Positions 1 to 7,400 of a stretch of DNA of 8,938 nt are shown in pieces. A model generated the notes under the pieces. The model saw only the letters and a program-made list of their open reading frames with translations, made no database searches and had not been told where the DNA came from. The stretch spans positions 703 through 9,640 of the forward strand of contig JACDEN010000066.1 in the NCBI GenBank assembly GCA_013816415.1. The letters are read 5' to 3'. Numbering within the stretch: the stretch's first letter is position 1; every line of letters begins with the position of its first letter. The position numbers and the translations under genes were made by a program. Source of the stretch: Planctomycetota bacterium. Its GTDB lineage: Bacteria > Planctomycetota > UBA11346.

Positions 1-1
1 T

Positions 2-19
2 CTCACGACCGGGCGTGAG
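2..19. repeat. Short perfect inverted repeat at window edge
   Basis: CTCACG (2-7) and CGTGAG (14-19) can form a 6-bp stem with a 6-nt loop. No T-run follows on the plus strand, and the minus-strand flank lies outside the window. It could be the hairpin of a terminator for the 104-residue gene transcribed towards it or for a gene beyond the edge. The rest of 1-131 holds nothing I can support. Confidence 0.3.
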
Positions 20-131
20 CCGCGCGAGCGCGACCTCACGCAGAGGCGCGGCCATCGCTGATACAGTCGGCGCCGAGCACTGTGGGCCCGCGACCGTCGG
101 CGCGGCCTTCCAGCCGATCCGACGCAGGCGT

Positions 132-446
132 TCAGAGCTTCTCCTCGAGCGTCTTGCGGATGCCCTCGGCGCGGTCCTTGACGTCGTCGACGTTGGTCGT
201 CGGCTTGTGGTCGAGGGTCAGCACGCCCTTGTCGATGCAGATGTCCTTGAAGGCGTCGCGCAGCGGGTGGAAGTAGACCCTGGTCCAGCTGTCGTTGTAG
301 AGATGGGTCTCGCCGTCGGTCGGCAGCGTGTCCCAGTCCACCTCCAGCGGGACCTCGAAGCCGGCGGCGACGTCGACCTCCTTCTTCAGCTTCGGGAACT
401 GCTCGGATTGGAATTGCATGCTGGCGCGGCGTTCGGCGAGTCCCAT
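132..446 (-). CDS. Small conserved-looking protein of unknown function (104 aa)
   Basis: This is a 104-residue soluble protein with no signal peptide, membrane segment or cysteine pair. It begins MGLAERRAS and ends in a charged helix (DRAEGIRKTLEEKL). The middle is acidic and aromatic (LEVDWDTLPTDGETHLYNDS, then WTRVYFHPLRDAFKDICID), which looks like a compact folded domain and not a chance frame. The start at 446 is supported by AGGAA at 454-458, 7 nt upstream. The next Met (417-419, giving 95 residues) has no SD. I do not recognise the family with enough confidence to name a function. It is divergent from korA and shares the 447-796 intergenic region, so joint regulation is possible but unproven. 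The opposite strand here is also open but reads as low-complexity Arg/Val/Gly-rich sequence and is treated as a shadow. Confidence 0.8.
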   Translation of the reverse strand: MGLAERRASMQFQSEQFPKLKKEVDVAAGFEVPLEVDWDTLPTDGETHLYNDSWTRVYFHPLRDAFKDICIDKGVLTLDHKPTTNVDDVKDRAEGIRKTLEEKL

Positions 447-453
447 GGGATGC

Positions 454-458
454 TTCCT
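454..458 (-). promoter_or_regulatory. Shine-Dalgarno for the 104-aa protein gene
   Basis: AGGAA read on the minus strand, 7 nt from the ATG at 446. It decides the start in favour of 446 over the internal Met codon at 417-419, which has no SD. Confidence 0.7.
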
Positions 459-470
459 GGAGGTGATGCG

Positions 471-503
471 GTGGTGGTGAGGTGGTGGTGAGGTGGTGGT
501 GAG
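471..503. repeat. Three tandem copies of an 11-bp unit
   Basis: GTGGTGGTGAG is repeated three times without interruption at 471-481, 482-492 and 493-503. Read as the transcript of the divergent 104-aa gene, this is CTCACCACCAC x3, beginning 25 bp upstream of its start codon. The 11-bp period is close to one helical turn. It could be a phased protein-binding site, a leader element, or a slippage-prone microrepeat. All copies are identical, which suggests recent expansion or selection. Confidence 0.85.
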
Positions 504-785
504 GATCCTGCCGCCGTATCAGCGCCGCGGGGCAGCGGCCTGTTTCACCGCCGCGGGAGCGGCGCGCGGGCAGCGGTTGATCCCCGCAGCAGCTTCCGTC
601 CGAGGCGCAGGAGCGGGCTTAATTCCCGGTTCTTCCAAGCCCTTTCGCCATAAGTTCTGACGGCTCGGCAAGACGGAGGCGCGCGGACCACCCAGTGGCA
701 CCCCGCATACCCGTCATGCGCGAGATGCCAGTGGTGCCGTCGGCCGCGGACCGGCATACTCACCCACCCGCCGGACCGCGGGACC

Positions 786-789
786 GGAG
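786..789 (+). promoter_or_regulatory. Shine-Dalgarno that fixes the korA start
   Basis: GGAG is placed 7 nt before the ATG at 797. The frame is open upstream with further ATGs from 695, so this site decides the start. The extra 34 upstream residues are Arg/Pro/His-rich and unlike the protein family. Confidence 0.75.
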
Positions 790-796
790 ACTCAGG

Positions 797-2671
797 ATGA
801 CCATACCAGCGCCCGCGACCGCCACGGCGGTCCCCTCCGTCGACCGCGTCATCATCCGCTTCGCCGGCGATTCGGGCGACGGCGTGCAGACGATCGGCGA
901 CCAACTCGGCCTGACCTCGGCGGTGGCAGGCAACGACATCGCCACCCTGCCGGATTTCCCGGCCGAGATCCGCGCGCCGGCGGGAACGATCTACGGCGTC
1001 TCCGGCTTCCAGATGCAGTTCGCCTCGACCGCGACCTTGACCGCGGGCGACGCACCCGACGTGCTGGTGGTGTTCAATCCCGCCGCGCTGAAGAAGAACA
1101 TCGCCGACCTGCCCAAGGGCGGCACCATCATCGCCGACAGCTCGGGCTTCGTGCCCCGCAATCTCGAGATGGTCGGCTACACCGCCAATCCGCTGAACGA
1201 CGGCAGCCTCGCCGGCTTCCAGGTGCATCAGGTCGATTTCACCGGGCTGACCGTGGCCGCGCTGAAGCCGCTGGGCATCGTCGGTTCGGCGGCGAGCCGC
1301 TGCGCCAACTTCTTCGCGCTCGGCCTGACCTATTGGCTCTATAGCCGTCCGCTGGATGCGACCATCACCTTCATCAACGACAAGTTCAAGAACAAGCCCG
1401 AGGTGATCACCGCCAACCTTACCGCGCTGAAGGCCGGCTGGCACTACGGCGAGACCACCGAGGCGTTCCAGGCGCGGGTGCAGGTGCCGCGCGACGAATC
1501 GGTGAAACCCGGAACCTACCGCTCGGTCAACGGCAACCAGGCGTTGTCGATGGGCCTGGTCACCGCCGCGCACAAGGCCGGGCGCGAGCTGTTCTTCTCG
1601 GGCTATCCCATCACGCCGGCGTCGGACATCCTGCAGCAGCTCTCGGGCCTGCGCGCGCTCGGCGTGAAGACGCTGCAGGCCGAGGACGAGATCGCCGCGA
1701 TCGGCGCGGCCTTGGGCGCGAGCTACGCCGGATCGATCGGGGTCACCGCCTCCGCCGGACCTGGCCTGGATCTCAAGAGCGAATTCCTCGGCCTGGCCGT
1801 CGCGGTCGAACTGCCGCTGGTGGTGATCAACGTCCAGCGCGGCGGACCGTCGACCGGTTTGCCGACCAAGATGGAGCAGGCCGACCTCCTGCATGCGCTG
1901 TTCAGCCGCCATGGCGAGTCCCCGATCCCGGTGATCGCCGCGCGCTCGCCCGCCGACGCCTTCGAGTGCGCGATCGAGGCGGTGCGCATCGCGGTGCGCA
2001 CGCGCACGCCGGTGATCCTGCTGTGCGACGGCAACATCGCCTTCGGCTCGGAGCCGTGGCGGATCCCCGATCCCGCGTCGTTCGCGCCGATCGACTGCAA
2101 CTTCCACACCGACCCCGCGACCTTCCAGCCCTTCCAGCGCGATGAGAAATATCTCGCGCGGCCGTGGGCGATCCCCGGGACGCCCGGCCTCGAGCACCGC
2201 ATCGGCGGCCTCGAGAAGGCGAACATCACCGGCCACATCAGCTACGATCCCGACAACCACCAGCTGATGACCGACCTGCGCGCTGCGAAAGTCGAGCGCA
2301 TCGCTGACTCGTATCCGGCGACCGAGGTCACCGGCGATGCGTCGGGCGACGTGCTGGCGATCTCGTGGGGCTCGCCCTACGGCCCGGTGCTCACCGCGGT
2401 GCGACATCTGCGCGCGGGCGGCGCGAAGGTCAGCCACGTGCAGCTGCGGCACCTGAATCCGCTGCCCAAGGATCTCGGTGAGATCATCGGCCGCTTCACG
2501 CGCGTGCTGATCCCCGAGAACAACTGCGGCCAGCTCTCGAAGCTGGTCCGCGCGAAATACCTGGTCGACGCCGTCGGCTTCAACCAGGTGCGCGGCCTGC
2601 CGTTCAAGGTCGCCGACATCGAACAGGCGATCCGCAACCTGCTGCCGACTCCTATTGCCAAAGGAACCTGA
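797..2671 (+). CDS. korA: 2-oxoglutarate:ferredoxin oxidoreductase, fused gamma-alpha subunit
   Basis: With KorB this forms a TPP-dependent enzyme interconverting 2-oxoglutarate + CoA with succinyl-CoA + CO2 and reduced ferredoxin. The protein is 624 residues, the size of fused gamma-alpha KorA proteins such as those of Mycobacterium and Magnetococcus. After a 16-residue Ala/Pro/Thr-rich tail, the gamma domain (about 17-210) opens with RFAGDSGDGVQ (21-31), the signature of this subgroup. The alpha (pyrimidine-binding) domain carries GYPITP (269-274), the AEDE motif at 295-298 and NVQRGGPSTGLPT (345-357), a hallmark of 2-oxoacid oxidoreductases. A transketolase-C-like domain (about 515-616, including ISWGSPYGP and PENNCGQL) ends the protein. 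Its stop is 1 nt before korB, so the two are surely co-transcribed and translationally linked. No ferredoxin-like delta subunit is present. The 2-oxoglutarate preference is inferred from the fused architecture; pyruvate or another 2-oxoacid is less likely. Confidence 0.94.
   Translation: MTIPAPATATAVPSVDRVIIRFAGDSGDGVQTIGDQLGLTSAVAGNDIATLPDFPAEIRAPAGTIYGVSGFQMQFASTATLTAGDAPDVLVVFNPAALKKNIADLPKGGTIIADSSGFVPRNLEMVGYTANPLNDGSLAGFQVHQVDFTGLTVAALKPLGIVGSAASRCANFFALGLTYWLYSRPLDATITFINDKFKNKPEVITANLTALKAGWHYGETTEAFQARVQVPRDESVKPGTYRSVNGNQALSMGLVTAAHKAGRELFFSGYPITPASDILQQLSGLRALGVKTLQAEDEIAAIGAALGASYAGSIGVTASAGPGLDLKSEFLGLAVAVELPLVVINVQRGGPSTGLPTKMEQADLLHALFSRHGESPIPVIAARSPADAFECAIEAVRIAVRTRTPVILLCDGNIAFGSEPWRIPDPASFAPIDCNFHTDPATFQPFQRDEKYLARPWAIPGTPGLEHRIGGLEKANITGHISYDPDNHQLMTDLRAAKVERIADSYPATEVTGDASGDVLAISWGSPYGPVLTAVRHLRAGGAKVSHVQLRHLNPLPKDLGEIIGRFTRVLIPENNCGQLSKLVRAKYLVDAVGFNQVRGLPFKVADIEQAIRNLLPTPIAKGT
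2661..2665 (+). promoter_or_regulatory. Shine-Dalgarno for korB inside the korA end
   Basis: AAGGA lies within the last codons of korA, 7 nt before the korB ATG at 2673. It selects 2673 over the in-frame ATG at 2655, which would overlap korA and add six residues not expected in the family. Confidence 0.75.
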
Positions 2672-2672
2672 C

Positions 2673-3698
2673 ATGTCCGACCGCAAGGCGCTGACGCGCA
2701 AGGATTTCATCTCCGGCCAGGACGTGCGCTGGTGCCCGTCGTGCGGCGACTACGCCATCCTGTCCGTCGTGCAGGGACTGCTGCCCGAGATCGGTGTGGA
2801 CAAGGAGAAGATCGTGTTCGTCTCCGGGATCGGCTGCTCGAGCCGCTTCCCGTTCTACGTCAACACCTTCGGCTTCCACACCCTGCACGGCCGCGCGCCG
2901 ACGGTGGCGACCGGCATCAAGCTGGCGAATCCCGAGCTCGACCTGTGGCTGGTGACCGGCGACGGCGACGGCTTCTCGATCGGCGGCAACCACATGATCC
3001 ACCTGCTGCGCCGCAATCCGGGCATCAAGGTGCTGCTGCTGAACAACCGCATCTACGGCCTGACCAAGGGCCAGTACTCGCCGACCTCGCCGGCCGGCCT
3101 CAAGACCAAGTCATCGCCCGGAGGCAGCCTCGACCATCCGGTCAATCCCTGCTCGCTGGCGCTCGGCGCCGAGGCGACCTTCATCGCGCGCTCGACCGAC
3201 AAGGATCTCAAGCATCTCGCCGCCACGCTGCGCGTCGCCGCCGCGCACAAGGGCACCTCCTTCGTCGAGATCCTGCAGAACTGCGTGATCTACAACGACG
3301 GCACCTGGGACGAGGTCTACGCCAAGGAGAAGCGCGAGGAGGCCCAGCTCTTGGTCGAGCACGGCAAGCCGTTGCGCTTCGGCAAGGACAAGGCCAAGGG
3401 CATCCGCCAGAAGGGCTTCGGTTTCGAGATCGTGGTCCTCGGCGAGAACGGCGTGACCGAGGGCGACCTGGTGGTGCACGACCAGTCGATCAATGATCCG
3501 GCGTACCACGTGCTGCTCAGCCGCCTCGGCTGCGACAGCGAGGGCCCGATGGCGATGGGCGTGCTGCGCCAGGTCGCGCGCGCACCGTACGAAGTCCAGC
3601 TCGACGCCTCGATCGCCGAAGCCAAGGCCAAGCGACCGAACGCTGGCCTCGCCGATCTCTACCGCGATTTCGGCAAGGCGCCGATGTGGACGGTGTGA
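2673..3698 (+). CDS. korB: 2-oxoglutarate:ferredoxin oxidoreductase, beta (TPP-binding) subunit
   Basis: This catalytic beta subunit binds the diphosphate end of TPP and one [4Fe-4S] cluster that passes electrons from the substrate to ferredoxin. The protein is 341 residues, normal for the family. The TPP/Mg motif runs from GDGDG (96-100) to NN (124-125). Cluster ligands fit the known CxxC...C...C arrangement: Cys21 and Cys24 in WCPSCG, Cys55 in GIGCSSR, and Cys204 in LQNCVIYN. GRAPTVATG (73-81) and the run from IYGLTKGQ to SPTSP (127-140) are also typical. It follows korA with a 1-nt gap, so the operon yields equal amounts of both subunits. With no ferredoxin gene or third subunit in the operon, electrons must go to a ferredoxin encoded elsewhere. 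Family assignment is very secure; 2-oxoglutarate as substrate is likely but inferred. Confidence 0.95.
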   Translation: MSDRKALTRKDFISGQDVRWCPSCGDYAILSVVQGLLPEIGVDKEKIVFVSGIGCSSRFPFYVNTFGFHTLHGRAPTVATGIKLANPELDLWLVTGDGDGFSIGGNHMIHLLRRNPGIKVLLLNNRIYGLTKGQYSPTSPAGLKTKSSPGGSLDHPVNPCSLALGAEATFIARSTDKDLKHLAATLRVAAAHKGTSFVEILQNCVIYNDGTWDEVYAKEKREEAQLLVEHGKPLRFGKDKAKGIRQKGFGFEIVVLGENGVTEGDLVVHDQSINDPAYHVLLSRLGCDSEGPMAMGVLRQVARAPYEVQLDASIAEAKAKRPNAGLADLYRDFGKAPMWTV

Positions 3699-3752
3699 GT
3701 GGCGGCTGTTAGCGTCGGAAGTCTGGGGTTTTGGGTGATTGTCGGCGGTGGG

Positions 3753-3828
3753 CTTCGGGCTTCGAGCTTCTTGTGCTTGTCTTGGATCAGCGGTTCGCGG
3801 ACAAGCAGAAGAAGCGCGAAGTCCGAAG
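3753..3828. repeat. 29-bp imperfect inverted repeat with CTTCG-rich arms
   Basis: The left arm (3753-3781) and right arm (3800-3828) are complementary at 26 of 29 positions around an 18-nt spacer. The left arm starts as near-repeats of seven bases (CTTCGGG, CTTCGAG, CTTCTTG). The right arm carries the complementary GAAG-rich pattern, which continues past the stem: AGAAGCGCGAAG occurs at 3809-3820 and again at 3841-3852. It lies 55 bp after the korB stop. There is no T-run, so a simple intrinsic terminator is unlikely. It may be a hairpin-forming repeat element or a structured leader linked to the next gene. Confidence 0.8.
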
Positions 3829-3888
3829 TGGAAGAAGCTCAGAAGCGCGAAGCTGACGGCAACGGCGACTCCTTCACCTGCCGATTGT

Positions 3889-3957
3889 CGTGATCGTGCT
3901 CGGCGTCAAGGGTGCGCTCGGCGCGGGGCGCGCCCTTGACACCTGCGCGCGATCACG
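3889..3957. repeat. Two-part hairpin upstream of the four-helix-bundle gene
   Basis: An inner stem pairs 3905-3917 with 3928-3940 (13 bp with one G-U pair, 10-nt loop). An outer stem pairs CGTGATCG (3889-3896) with CGATCACG (3950-3957), separated by internal loops of 8 and 9 nt. It ends 25 nt before the start codon at 3983 and 13 nt before its SD, so in RNA it would be a stable leader structure. No T-run follows, which argues against intrinsic termination. Confidence 0.7.
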
Positions 3958-3982
3958 CGGTGCGGGGTGAAAGGAATCACAG

Positions 3983-4339
3983 ATGAGATGCGAACACTTG
4001 GTGGTTTGGCAGCGAGCAGTGGAACTGGTGACCCGCGTGTACCGCGACGTCGAGGTCGCGCGCGGGGAAAGCGATCTCGTCCGGCAGATGCGGTCGGCCG
4101 CGGTGTCGATCGCGTCGAATATCGCCGAAGGCTGCCAGCGCGAGGGAGACGCCGAATTTGCCCACTTCTTGTCGATCGCTTGCGGTTCGTGCGCTGAGGT
4201 CGAGTGCCAGCTGCGGCTGGGTAAGCGCATTGGCGCGCTGCGCGGGAGGACGCTGCCGGACATCATCGTGCTGTCGCAGGAGGTGGGATGGATGCTGCGA
4301 GCGCTGGGACGGCGGGTGCGCTCAGGGAATTCGCGGTGA
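3983..4339 (+). CDS. Four-helix-bundle protein, 23S rRNA intervening-sequence (S23) type
   Basis: This is a small, all-helical protein of 118 residues, the usual family size (about 115-130). Family landmarks are present: an N-terminal VWQRAVEL helix (8-15), the signature NIAEG (46-50) followed by R53, EFAHFL (58-63), IACGSCAEVE (65-74), and a C-terminal helix ending in a basic tail. The family was first noticed as an ORF inside 23S rRNA intervening sequences and includes Avd, the accessory protein of diversity-generating retroelements, which binds nucleic acid as a pentamer. Here it stands alone with no rRNA, reverse transcriptase or variable repeat nearby, so its role is unknown. The start is backed by AAGGA at 3971-3975 with 7-nt spacing. 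The DNA in front is highly structured (see 3753-3957). The frame's cysteines (residues 3, 51, 67, 70, 76 region) show no metal-site pattern. Confidence 0.88.
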   Translation: MRCEHLVVWQRAVELVTRVYRDVEVARGESDLVRQMRSAAVSIASNIAEGCQREGDAEFAHFLSIACGSCAEVECQLRLGKRIGALRGRTLPDIIVLSQEVGWMLRALGRRVRSGNSR

Positions 4340-4357
4340 AGAATCGATCGCGTGCCA

Positions 4358-4387
4358 GGCGAGATTCCGGACCACGCCGACTTTTTT
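4358..4387 (+). terminator. Possible weak intrinsic terminator after the four-helix-bundle gene
   Basis: GGCG (4358-4361) can pair with CGCC (4375-4378) around a 13-nt loop, followed three bases later by six T (4382-4387). This is the only T-run of this kind in the window and it sits 18 nt after the stop codon, but the stem is only 4 bp, so the call is weak. Confidence 0.3.
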
Positions 4388-4411
4388 GCACGGAAGAGGC
4401 TCGCGGGCATC

Positions 4412-4452
4412 GTCCGTTCAGAGATCGCCAGGTCCCAGGCGATCGAGCGGAC
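4412..4452. repeat. Hairpin in the leader of the kinase gene
   Basis: GATCGCC (4423-4429) and GGCGATC (4438-4444) form a perfect 7-bp stem with an 8-nt loop. An outer 5-bp stem, GTCCG (4412-4416) with CGGAC (4448-4452), can close around it. It ends 20 nt before the proposed kinase start. It could be a dyad operator for a regulator or an mRNA leader structure. No T-run follows. Confidence 0.5.
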
Positions 4453-4472
4453 ATGGACGGTCGCCCGGCGTG

Positions 4473-7400
4473 ATGGTATCCTCTCAGATGGCCGCAGGAG
4501 AGCATTCTCAGCAATCGCTGGCCCAGACCCGGCACGCTCCGGGCGAGATGGCGCCAGCACCCATCGGGCTGCCGTCGCTGAACGAACCCGGACTCCATCA
4601 GCGCCTCGCCGCGGTCGGTCACCCGATCCCCGGACCTGATCAGTCGCGCTTCGAGCTGCAGGCGATGCTCGGCAGCGGCGCTTCCGGCGCGGTCTATTCG
4701 GTGCTCGACCGCAACCTCGACCGCGAGCTCGCGGTGAAGGTGCTCGAGACCGGCTCGAGTTCGGACGCCGAGGAGATCCGGCGCTTCATCGGCGAGGCGC
4801 GCATCACCGCGGCGCTCGAGCATCCGAATGTGCTGCCGGTCCACGAGATCGACGTCGGCGCGCGCGGCGAGGTGTTCTTCACCATGAAGAAGATCCGCGG
4901 CTCCTCGCTGGGCGAGGCGATCATGTCGTCAACCCATGAGCGGCATGCGGAGCGGATCGCCAGCTTCAATGCGACCGTCGGCATCTTCCAGGCGGTCGGT
5001 AATGCGCTCGCCTTCGCGCACCACGCTGGAATCGTGCATCAGGACATCAAGCCGGACAACATCATGCTCGGCGGATTCGGCGAGATCCTGCTGGTCGATT
5101 GGGGAAGCGCGGTCCGCATCGACAGCGGCACGGTCCACCTCTACGGCACGCCGTTGTACATGAGCCCCGAGCAGGCCCGGAACGAATGCGTGGACCGACT
5201 GAGCGACATCTACTGCCTCGGCGCCACCTTGTTCCACACGCTGGCGCTGCGCTGCCCCACGTGGTCGGACGACGCTGATGAATTCTGGCGCATGAAGCGC
5301 GCCGGCGAGATCAATGCCCTCACCGCAGAGGAACGCCGGTCCGTGCCGCCGCCGCTGATCGCCATCGCCCGCAAGGCGATGGCCCCCCGGCCGCAGGACC
5401 GCTACCAGTCGGCGGAGGCTTTCATCGCGGACCTCGACCAGTACCAGGCCGGACTCGCGGTGAGCGTCCATCGCGATGCGCTGCTGGTGCGGCTGGGCCG
5501 CTGGCATCGCCGCCATGGGCGCGCCTTGTGGACCGTGCTGTCGGCGTTGGCGATCATCGCATCGCTCCTCGGAGCGCTTTACGGCGAACGGCTCAAGGAG
5601 CTGGCCTCGTGGGGGCGGCCGATCCTCGACCAGCGGTTCGTCGACGATTCGTGGACCACGCGCTGGCAGGTCACGGGCGAGTCGTTCGCAGTCCGCGACG
5701 GCCTGCTGGTCAGTACCAGGGAGAGCTGCATGGCGAGATTCCGCGACAAGCTCATCGGCGATACCGCGATCGAGTACGACGCCCAGATCCTGGATGGCGC
5801 GCAGCCGGGAGACCTGTCGATGATCTGGTCGCGCGACCTCGCCCTCGACGGCGGCCCGGCCGCGGACATCGACCCCAGTTCCTACTTCGTCCAGATCGGC
5901 GCGCGCGGCGGGGTGTTCTCGGACATCCTCATCCCCATCGGATACGGCGGGACCGAGGTCGCCCACAGCACCTTTCGCCCCCAGATCGGACGCATGCACC
6001 ATGTGCGCGTCGAATTCGTGCACACCACGATCACCGTGTGGGTGGATCACCAGCGCATCATGGGCTATGAGGACATCCTGCCGTTCAGCCAGGGCTACTT
6101 GACGCTGTACGCGTATTTTTCCGGCAAGGCGTTCTCCAACGTGCGCATCTACTCGCGCGGCATGCCGGCCAAGCTGCCGGCGACGGCGCTCGGCGATTAT
6201 TGCGTCCAGCAGCGCCGTTATCGCGAGGCGGAGGAGATCTATATCCGTGTCGCTCGCGCGCATCCCGGGTCGGGAATGGCCAACGAAGCGATCTACAAGG
6301 CGGGATTGTCCGATCTGCTCGATCACGACCCCGCCGGCGCATTCGCCCGGTGGGAGCCGTTGCGCAGCACCCCCTGGGAGCCGCGCGTGGATCTCCACCG
6401 CCTTGACCAGGCATTCGCCGCCGGCGATCACGACCGGGTGCTCACCGGCCTTGCGTCGCTGTATACCGCCGGCAGCGAAGCCATCCGCAACCAAGTCGCG
6501 GTACAGTGGTCGGACTATGCCCGGAAACTGACGGACGCGACGCGCGAGGATGTCCGCAACCGCGAGATCGAACCCTACCTGGACCTGCACGACCGCCTGT
6601 TCCCTCACGAACATGTCACCGACCGCACCACCGCGGCGGCACTCAACATCGCGGAGCGCTACCAGCAAGTGGTCGATCGCTTTCCAGAGGACGCGTCGAA
6701 CTGCGTCGATGCCCTGATCCGCTTGGGCCGCATCGAGGAAGCTGCCGAACGCTGGAAGAACGACAGCACCGTCATCGGCCAGGAGACGCTCTTCGCGATG
6801 CCGGGCTATGATCCTCTGGAGGGGCGGTATCCCAATCCAATATCAGACCCCCTGCATGCCCTGATCATGATCGACCGTGGTCGCACCGCCGACCTTCCGG
6901 CGCGCTTCGATGCGAACCCCGCGGTGATGTACGACCGTGGGCAGCTCGACGCCCTGGCGGTCTGCGGCGACCATCAATGGGAAACCACGGCGCTCATCTC
7001 CCTCGGACGCCTTGACGAGATCCCGCCGCAGGATGCGCGGCGGGTCGACGTGCTGCTGGCGCGGGGGCGGTATCAGGAAGCCTACGACGTCTATGGACAC
7101 CATTACTTCTACCTGATGTGGCCGCGATTGATGCTCGGATTGCAGGCCTTCATCGCCGGGGACCACGCCGCGGCCTTGAAGTGGTTCGAGACTCCTCCCG
7201 CCTGCGAACTGCGTCAGGCCGGCTATGGCACCACCGCCTTGGTCATCGTTCCTTTCCTGCGCGAACTCGCCGGCGACGCCGGAGCGATGGAACGCACCTG
7301 CGCCCGCGTCCGCAGCGGCATGCGCTACGCCTGGCGGCAGCGGCCCTGGCACAACGCGATGTTCCTTTCGGGCGCCATGGACGAGGAGGCCTACCGTCGG

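Larger units (their letters stand above)
447..796. other. Divergent intergenic region between the 104-aa gene and korA
   Basis: These 350 bp separate two divergent genes and should hold both promoters. They contain the SD of the minus-strand gene, a tandem 11-bp repeat (471-503), two copies of GGGCAGCGG about 40 bp apart in a very GC-rich block (about 520-580), and the korA SD. I could not identify a convincing -35/-10 pair. The only AT-richer spots are around 618-655, including TTAATTCCC and CCATAAG. Frames remain open upstream of korA to an ATG at 695, but the predicted peptide is unlike the KorA family and lacks an SD, so I treat this as non-coding. Confidence 0.6.

Noticed and set aside
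15..491. Plus-strand open frame opposite the 104-aa gene
   Set aside because: It is Val/Leu/Arg/Gly-rich with no SD, and the minus-strand frame has an SD and a plausible protein fold.
600..700. Sigma-70-like promoter for korA near CCATAAG
   Set aside because: A poor match at -35 and no supporting evidence. Promoter consensus in this lineage is uncertain.
545..2710. Very long open frame on the minus strand (about 720 codons) opposite korA
   Set aside because: It is antisense to a gene with clear family motifs and reads as Arg/Ala/Gly/Asp/His-rich low-complexity sequence. This is the usual GC-rich mirror frame.
2732..3496. Second plus-strand open frame inside korB
   Set aside because: It is an overlapping frame rich in Arg/Pro/Gln repeats. 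KorB in its own frame has all catalytic motifs.
3753..3828. Intrinsic terminator of korAB
   Set aside because: The stem is long, but there is no T-run after it on either strand and the 18-nt loop is large.
3699..3939. Small plus-strand open frames after korB
   Set aside because: They run through the inverted repeat, lack an SD and have no recognisable protein character. The region is better explained as structured non-coding DNA.
3983..4339. Diversity-generating retroelement (because of the Avd-like protein)
   Set aside because: No reverse transcriptase and no template/variable repeat pair were seen in the window. The CARDB gene shows no near-identical segment elsewhere.
4929..6668. Long minus-strand open frame (about 580 codons) opposite the kinase gene
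   Set aside because: It has a mirror-frame composition, no domain pattern and no SD, while the plus strand has a complete kinase domain.
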